10,543 nt of DNA from Dictyocoela muelleri (lineage: Eukaryota > Microsporidia). The translations under genes and the position numbers were made by a program. Of the stretch, positions 5,976 through 10,543 are shown in pieces; within the stretch, counting starts at the first letter, position 1, and each line of letters begins with the position of its first letter. Under the pieces are notes generated by a model. It was not told the DNA's origin, searched no databases, and saw only the letters and a list, made by a program, of their open reading frames with translations. The stretch spans positions 1-10,543 of the forward strand of contig SDVU01000785.1 in assembly GCA_016256075.1 (NCBI GenBank). Direction: 5' to 3'.

Positions 5976-8900
5976 GATCGAAAATTTCAAGAGCTACGAG
6001 CAAAATATAAAAATATCCCCATTTGAACAATTTACATGCATAATAGGCCCAAACGGATCAGGTAAAAGCAATATACTCGACGCAATCAGTTTTGTTCTTG
6101 GAATATCAAACAATAACTTGCGAACGACAACATTAAATGAATTGAAATACAATAAGAATCTTAGTTCTCATGTAATAATGAATTTAAAGTTTGAAAATGA
6201 ATTTATTATTAAACGTGAAATAACAATTGAAGGAAAAGGTAAATATTTTATTAATAACCATCTGGTCCAATTTAATGAATACCAGGAATTTTTGCAGAAA
6301 AATAATATTTTTATAAAAGCTAAGAATTTTATAATTTTTCAGGGTGATATTAATTCTATTGCGCATAAAACTCCAAAACAATTAACCGAGTTTATTGAAC
6401 AGATATCGGGATCAATATCATTGAAAGAGGATTATGAAAATGCATTAAAAGAATATAATCATGCGTCGCATAAATGTTTAAGTGCTTATGAGATGAAAAG
6501 AGAAATTATGCATAGAATCAAAGAAAAAGAAAAATCAGAGGAAAAGAAAAAGGAAATTAAAAATATAATCCAGAGAAAAAATAAAATTAATACTTTAATT
6601 ACTTTATGCAAGATTCAAAAAAAGGAAAATCAAATCAAAATTGTTGAAGAAGAGATTAAGAAGCATGAAATTGAAATAAAAAACAATTCGGATACGATTA
6701 ATTCGCATGAAATGTTAATTAAAGAAGATGAGCTTAAGTTTGCTATTCACCAAAAAGAATGTATACAGCTTCAGAGACGTATATTTGAAAATAATGAAAA
6801 GATGAATGAGTGTAAATTGCTGATTTTAAAAGAAAATGAAAGAGAACAAGAAAATAATATTAATGTAGAACGGTTTAATAGAAAAATAAGTGAAATTGAA
6901 GCTGAAATTAAAAGACTTGAGTGTGAAAATGATGATCATAAAAATGAAATAAATTGTATTCAAAAAGCATTTGATGAGTTTTTAGAGACGCATAAACAAG
7001 AAATTCGAGATTACAACTTAATAAAAGAAAATTTAGAAATTATGGAAAATGAATTTCAAAATAAACATAAAAAAGAAATTTCGGAAATTGAAAAGATTAA
7101 AGGCGACGTTTTTAAAATTGAAAATCAGAATGAATTTATGCAAAACAAAAAAAGAGAGATTGAAGCAGAAATAAGAAAATTAGATAAAAAGAAGAGTTTA
7201 CTTTATGCACAAAAAACTCAAAGAATTCAAATTTATGAGGCTTTGAAAAATGAATTGAATGAATTTAAAAAATCACATCAGCATAAGTTAGAAAAATACA
7301 ATGAACTCATCACCAACGAAAAGATAAAAAATTCAGAGCTAACCAATGTGACAGCAGAATTAATCAACATAAAAGAGCAGAGACGTGAAATGGAGAAGAA
7401 AATGAATATAAAACGCATTGTTGAACATTTAAAATCACTATTTATATGTGTATTTGGGAGACTTGTCGATTTAATTGAGCCAACTCAAAAGAAATATGAA
7501 ATACCCCTTTCAGTCTTATTAGGTTCTTACGATCAAGCAATTGTTGTTGACAATGAAGATACGGCTATTAAATGCATTGATTATATGAAAACTCATAAAA
7601 TAATGCGATTATCATTTCTGCCACTTGCCAATTTGAGAAATTTTAAAATTTTAACTCAAGAAGAAATAGCAATAAAATCACAAATTCAATTAAAAAATGA
7701 ACATTCAAATAATTATGATTTAAAAGACGTAAATTCTGATAATAACGAATTTAAAGATAAAAATGACAATTTGGATATCGTTTTAACAACCAAAACAATC
7801 AATTTTGATCCAAAGTATTCAAATGCAATAAACATGTTACTTGGCAATACTTTAATTGTTAAAAACAGTGATACTGCAAAAGAAATACTTTTTAAAAGAA
7901 AAATTAAAGTAAATATAGCCACGCTTGATGGAATTTATTTTCATAAATCCGGAAGTATTACTGGCGGATCCTTTAAAAACAAATTTGATTCTGAAAACAG
8001 CATAAAGTTAATTGAAAAGAGAAATATGATTTTTAAACAATTAAGATTTATTCAAGATCAAAAGCAGGAATTTGTTGATGTAGAGATTTTGAATGAAAAA
8101 ATAAATCTTATGACTGAAAAACTTGCAAAGGCTGAACTCGATGTTAAAGAAATCGAGTTAGATAATTTAGAAAAGGAAATTAATGATAATAAAAAATATT
8201 TATTAAAGATAAACAATGATTTAAACAATGATGATTGTGATTTTAACCACAATGAAATATCATCACCTTTAGCAAAAATAAAAATTTTCAACCGTATTGA
8301 AAATTCATTCTTTACACAAATCTTAAAAAATACAGTATTTAAAAACTATCATGATTTGAAAGAATTCAGAAAACTAAATATTGACGAACGAAGAATAGAA
8401 ATTAATCTCTTAATTGAAAAAATCGAAAATAAAATTAACATCAACAACTCTGATATTGAAATGAAAAAAGATGAAATATTAAATATTAAGCAACAACTCA
8501 TAAAAATTACATCAAATGAAGATAATAATTCATTATTAGAAAAGCTTAATTCCAATTTTATTCAACTAAAAGAAAATTCAATTCTTTTAACACAACAGTT
8601 AAATAATTTGGAATCATATTTATTAAACCTTAAAATCAGTTTAAAAGATAAAAATTTATTTTTGAACAACATAATACAAAATAATAATGAATTAAGTCAA
8701 CAGAAAATTAATTTAATTTCAACTAAAAATCAACTAAAAGACGAAATTATGGAGATTATTAAATATTCCGAACTAGAAAACATCAAATTACCATTAATTA
8801 AAAATAATAAGACTGATATTATTAATGACAACGAAAGTGATAATGACTATAAAAATAATAATAATTCTAATGATAATAATTTTAATGACCATAAAAGTAA

Positions 8901-9747
8901 TAATTTCAATAATTCAAATTATAAGAATCAAAAATATGATTTTAGTTGTATATTAGATACTCTTGAGAACTACAAAAAACAACTATCATTTTTAAATTCA
9001 AAGCTAAATTCATTAGTACCACTAGTGAATGAAAATGAAAATATCGATTATTCGACTTATGAAGTTGAATATGAGGAATTAAAAGAAGAGGTTAAAAATA
9101 AAAAGAAAATATTTACAGAATTGAAAGAAAAACGAACTAGAATGTTTTTAGACTGTTTTGAATTTATCAGAAAAATAATTAACGAAATTTATAGGGATTT
9201 AAACAGTGACAGAGAAAATAATAAAAATGATTATAATGAAGATAGAATTATTATTAAAAATGATATTAAAAGTGATATTAAAAATGATATCAAAAATGAT
9301 ATCAAAAATGATATTAAAAGTGACATACTAGATAGTGAAAACAATATCATGAATAATAATTTTATTAATAATGCTACATGTTCTGCCTCTTTAGTTCTTG
9401 AAAATTCTGGAATTCCGTTTGAAGGCGGAATTAAATTCTACGTAATGCCTCCTAACAAGAAATACCGAGAAATGAGATTCCTAAGTGGAGGCGAGAAAAC
9501 AATCGCAAGTCTGAGTTTAATATTTGCCATTCATAAATATAAACCCTGTCCGTTTTATATTTTCGACGAAATTGATAGTGCCCTTGATAAACATAATGTT
9601 AAAAAATTGGTTAGTTATTTGATGAAATCCAACGTTCAATCAATTGTTATTAGTCTTAAACCCGAATTTTTTCAATATGCTCAGCTTTTGGTTGGTGTTT
9701 ATAAAAAAGATAACGTTAGCAATGTATTGGGCTATAGGTTTGATTAA
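5959..9747 (+). CDS. SMC1: SMC1, cohesin ATPase subunit
   Basis: A complete 1262-residue structural maintenance of chromosomes protein. With SMC3 and a kleisin (Rad21/Scc1) it forms the cohesin ring that holds sister chromatids together in the nucleus. The N-terminal head starts GIEIENFKSY, with Walker A GPNGSGKS at 30-37 and the Q-loop glutamine near 128 in FQGDINSIAHKTPKQ. Long coiled coil covers about 155-490. The hinge covers about 497-672 (FGRLVDLIEP to GSITGG), with an Asn/Asp-rich insert near 580-606. Returning coiled coil covers about 675-1130, broken by an Asn-rich insert at about 946-990 and an I-K-[NS]-D repeat at about 1098-1124. The C-terminal head has LSGGE at 1175-1179, Walker B and D-loop FYIFDEIDSALD at 1199-1210, and VISLK at 1230-1234. 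The endings FAIHKYKP, VISLKPEFF and LLVGVYKK are specific to SMC1 among the SMC families. It is slightly longer than the yeast and human proteins because of the inserts. The start is the first ATG giving the canonical N terminus. All catalytic motifs are intact, so it is presumed functional. Confidence 0.97.
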   Translation: MITGIEIENFKSYEQNIKISPFEQFTCIIGPNGSGKSNILDAISFVLGISNNNLRTTTLNELKYNKNLSSHVIMNLKFENEFIIKREITIEGKGKYFINNHLVQFNEYQEFLQKNNIFIKAKNFIIFQGDINSIAHKTPKQLTEFIEQISGSISLKEDYENALKEYNHASHKCLSAYEMKREIMHRIKEKEKSEEKKKEIKNIIQRKNKINTLITLCKIQKKENQIKIVEEEIKKHEIEIKNNSDTINSHEMLIKEDELKFAIHQKECIQLQRRIFENNEKMNECKLLILKENEREQENNINVERFNRKISEIEAEIKRLECENDDHKNEINCIQKAFDEFLETHKQEIRDYNLIKENLEIMENEFQNKHKKEISEIEKIKGDVFKIENQNEFMQNKKREIEAEIRKLDKKKSLLYAQKTQRIQIYEALKNELNEFKKSHQHKLEKYNELITNEKIKNSELTNVTAELINIKEQRREMEKKMNIKRIVEHLKSLFICVFGRLVDLIEPTQKKYEIPLSVLLGSYDQAIVVDNEDTAIKCIDYMKTHKIMRLSFLPLANLRNFKILTQEEIAIKSQIQLKNEHSNNYDLKDVNSDNNEFKDKNDNLDIVLTTKTINFDPKYSNAINMLLGNTLIVKNSDTAKEILFKRKIKVNIATLDGIYFHKSGSITGGSFKNKFDSENSIKLIEKRNMIFKQLRFIQDQKQEFVDVEILNEKINLMTEKLAKAELDVKEIELDNLEKEINDNKKYLLKINNDLNNDDCDFNHNEISSPLAKIKIFNRIENSFFTQILKNTVFKNYHDLKEFRKLNIDERRIEINLLIEKIENKININNSDIEMKKDEILNIKQQLIKITSNEDNNSLLEKLNSNFIQLKENSILLTQQLNNLESYLLNLKISLKDKNLFLNNIIQNNNELSQQKINLISTKNQLKDEIMEIIKYSELENIKLPLIKNNKTDIINDNESDNDYKNNNNSNDNNFNDHKSNNFNNSNYKNQKYDFSCILDTLENYKKQLSFLNSKLNSLVPLVNENENIDYSTYEVEYEELKEEVKNKKKIFTELKEKRTRMFLDCFEFIRKIINEIYRDLNSDRENNKNDYNEDRIIIKNDIKSDIKNDIKNDIKNDIKSDILDSENNIMNNNFINNATCSASLVLENSGIPFEGGIKFYVMPPNKKYREMRFLSGGEKTIASLSLIFAIHKYKPCPFYIFDEIDSALDKHNVKKLVSYLMKSNVQSIVISLKPEFFQYAQLLVGVYKKDNVSNVLGYRFD
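8811..8940 (+). repeat. Asn/Asp-rich coding insert in SMC1 coiled coil
   Basis: AAT/GAT-rich codons encode an Asn-, Asp- and Ser-rich stretch (residues about 951-994) that interrupts the second coiled-coil strand. Such a segment cannot continue the heptads, so it should loop out of the coil. Confidence 0.75.
9250..9330 (+). repeat. 12-nt coding repeat in SMC1
   Basis: Six or so in-frame 12-nt units encode I-K-N-D or I-K-S-D near residues 1098-1124, just before the C-terminal head domain. The unit is a multiple of three, so the frame is kept. Confidence 0.85.
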
Positions 9748-9752
9748 ATAAA
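9747..9752 (+). terminator. Polyadenylation signal overlapping SMC1 stop
   Basis: AATAAA shares its first A with the TAA stop codon at 9745-9747. It mirrors the signal that abuts the stop of the minus-strand gene and suggests very short 3' untranslated regions in this genome. Confidence 0.5.
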
Positions 9753-10086
9753 GAATTAAAGGTTATTGAAAGATAAAGAAAATATTAATTAATAATCAAG
9801 CTTTAAGAATTATAAATTTTTTAAAATGTAATATCTTTAAAATATATCGCGTTTCCGTTATTTGATTTTTCGAGGCAAAATGATGGTGATTTTTACCATA
9901 AAAATTTAAAAAATTTTAAAGCCTTCCAAGGTTTACCTTTTTTAATATTTTGGAATTTTTACCTTCAATGAATTATTTTAATAAAAAGGAGATTAAATAG
10001 TAAATTTCGTTGTAGAGTATTATTAATTCGATGTTTTTCGCAAAAATAATTAATAAAATCATCCTGAAAATTTGGTCATTCTAATG
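9753..10086. other. AT-rich spacer, no gene seen
   Basis: No coding region is supported on either strand. There are only weak inverted repeats, such as ATTAATT...AATTAAT at about 10021-10056, and an A/T-rich background. Confidence 0.55.
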
Positions 10087-10220
10087 CAGTGTTTCTCAAA
10101 GTTGTTCTCACGGATCTTTTTGGTCTCTCAGATACTTCAGGGTGTCCCCAGGAGATTTTTGGAGTTTAGGGGGTCTTTAAGTAGCTCTTGGGGTCCGTAA
10201 AAATTTTTTCAATCTTGCAT
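10087..10220 (+). mobile_element. hAT-like transposon terminus
   Basis: CAGTGTTTCTCAAAGTTGTT at 10087 closely resembles the terminal inverted repeat of hAT (Charlie-type) DNA transposons, CAG-x-GGTTCTCAAACTTTTT. The next 110 bases are G/T-rich on this strand and unlike the surrounding DNA. They include CACGGATC-TTTTT and later GGGGTCCGTAAAAATTTTTT, the subterminal words commonly seen inside such ends. The opposite terminus (CTTTGAGAAACACTG) is not in the window, so the element is either cut by decay or continues past 10543. No transposase is visible. The position just before CAG (10079-10086) would be the 8-bp target duplication, but its partner was not found. Confidence 0.5.
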
Positions 10221-10469
10221 TTATCTCTTGGGTTTCAATAATTTTACTCAATAAAATATTACACCAAAATTATATAGAAACCGATGTATAAGTTTATTTT
10301 CCTTGAATCTATCAATGCTATGAATAATCATTTAAGTTTATTCTAAATAAAAATGCTAATTTATGTAGTTTCAATAATTCCACGGCTATTTAAATAATTT
10401 CACTTTGGTTTGCTATGCTTCAAAAAATATTTTTAGGACAGTAAAACAATTCCAACTCTATAAAATTGG
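10221..10469. other. Unassigned AT-rich sequence
   Basis: No gene seen. It could be the non-coding interior of the hAT-like element that begins at 10087, or simple spacer. Confidence 0.4.
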
Positions 10470-10542
10470 GGCCAGATAGCTCAGTGGTTAACACTCTTGA
10501 ATGTAAAATTTAAGTATCGTGGTTCGAATCCCGCTGACGTCA
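10470..10542 (+). tRNA. tRNA-like sequence, probably degenerate
   Basis: Exactly 73 nt from the first acceptor base to an A in the discriminator position. The A box is perfect (TAGCTCAGTGG, 10477-10487) and so is the B box (GGTTCGAATCC, 10521-10531). By standard numbering the anticodon is GTA after T33 (tyrosine). The body (ATAGCTCAG-GGTTA, TCG before the T-arm, CGCTG after it) looks more like a eukaryotic tRNA-Thr. The stems are poor: the D-stem, most of the anticodon stem and the middle of the acceptor do not pair, and the T-stem has lost one G compared with GTGGGTTCGAATCCCGC. It is therefore more likely a tRNA pseudogene or a tRNA-derived (SINE-like) head than a working tRNA. The window ends one base later, so the 3' flank cannot be judged. 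Confidence 0.5.
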
Positions 10543-10543
10543 C

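Noticed and set aside
6184-8555. Several 65-77-residue minus-strand frames
   Set aside because: They lie antisense within SMC1, are Phe/Leu/Ser-rich as expected from the complement of Lys/Asn/Glu codons, and have no independent signal.
10006-10016. TTCGTTGTAGA identical to a word in the foldback's right arm (3020-3030)
   Set aside because: Only 11 bases match and the flanks do not; too short to call another copy of the element.

Overview
The window looks like nuclear DNA of a very AT-rich unicellular eukaryote, most probably a microsporidian. This is inferred from the combination of features and not from a species match. Both genes are intronless as read. Each has an AATAAA touching or overlapping its stop codon. 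One has CCC directly before its ATG, as in many microsporidian genes. Both proteins carry Asn/Asp/Lys-rich repeats, and the spacer contains relics of DNA transposons known from large microsporidian genomes.

Layout. 1-508: AT-rich spacer with a strong GC-rich hairpin. 509-2362 (-): a 617-residue protein of unknown function with an internal 8-residue tandem repeat. 2363-5958: a 3.6-kb divergent spacer with no convincing intact gene. It holds, in order, a short tandem repeat, a 334-bp foldback element, about 600 bp of related 21-22-nt minisatellites, a GC-rich hairpin, an inverted pair of tRNA T-arm-like sequences, a decayed Merlin/ISXO2-type transposase (-), several C-core/G-core hairpins, a possible Helitron/Pif1 helicase remnant (-), and a 16-17-nt minisatellite. 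5959-9747 (+): a complete SMC1, the cohesin ATPase subunit. 9748-10543: spacer with one hAT-like transposon terminus and, at the window's edge, a degenerate tRNA-like sequence.

The two genes are divergently transcribed, but the long transposon-rich spacer between them gives no reason to think they are co-regulated. Only SMC1 has an assignable cellular role (sister-chromatid cohesion with SMC3 and a kleisin). I see no new multi-gene system. The most interesting content is in the spacer: a layered set of decayed DNA transposons, foldback and palindromic elements, and tRNA-derived sequences.
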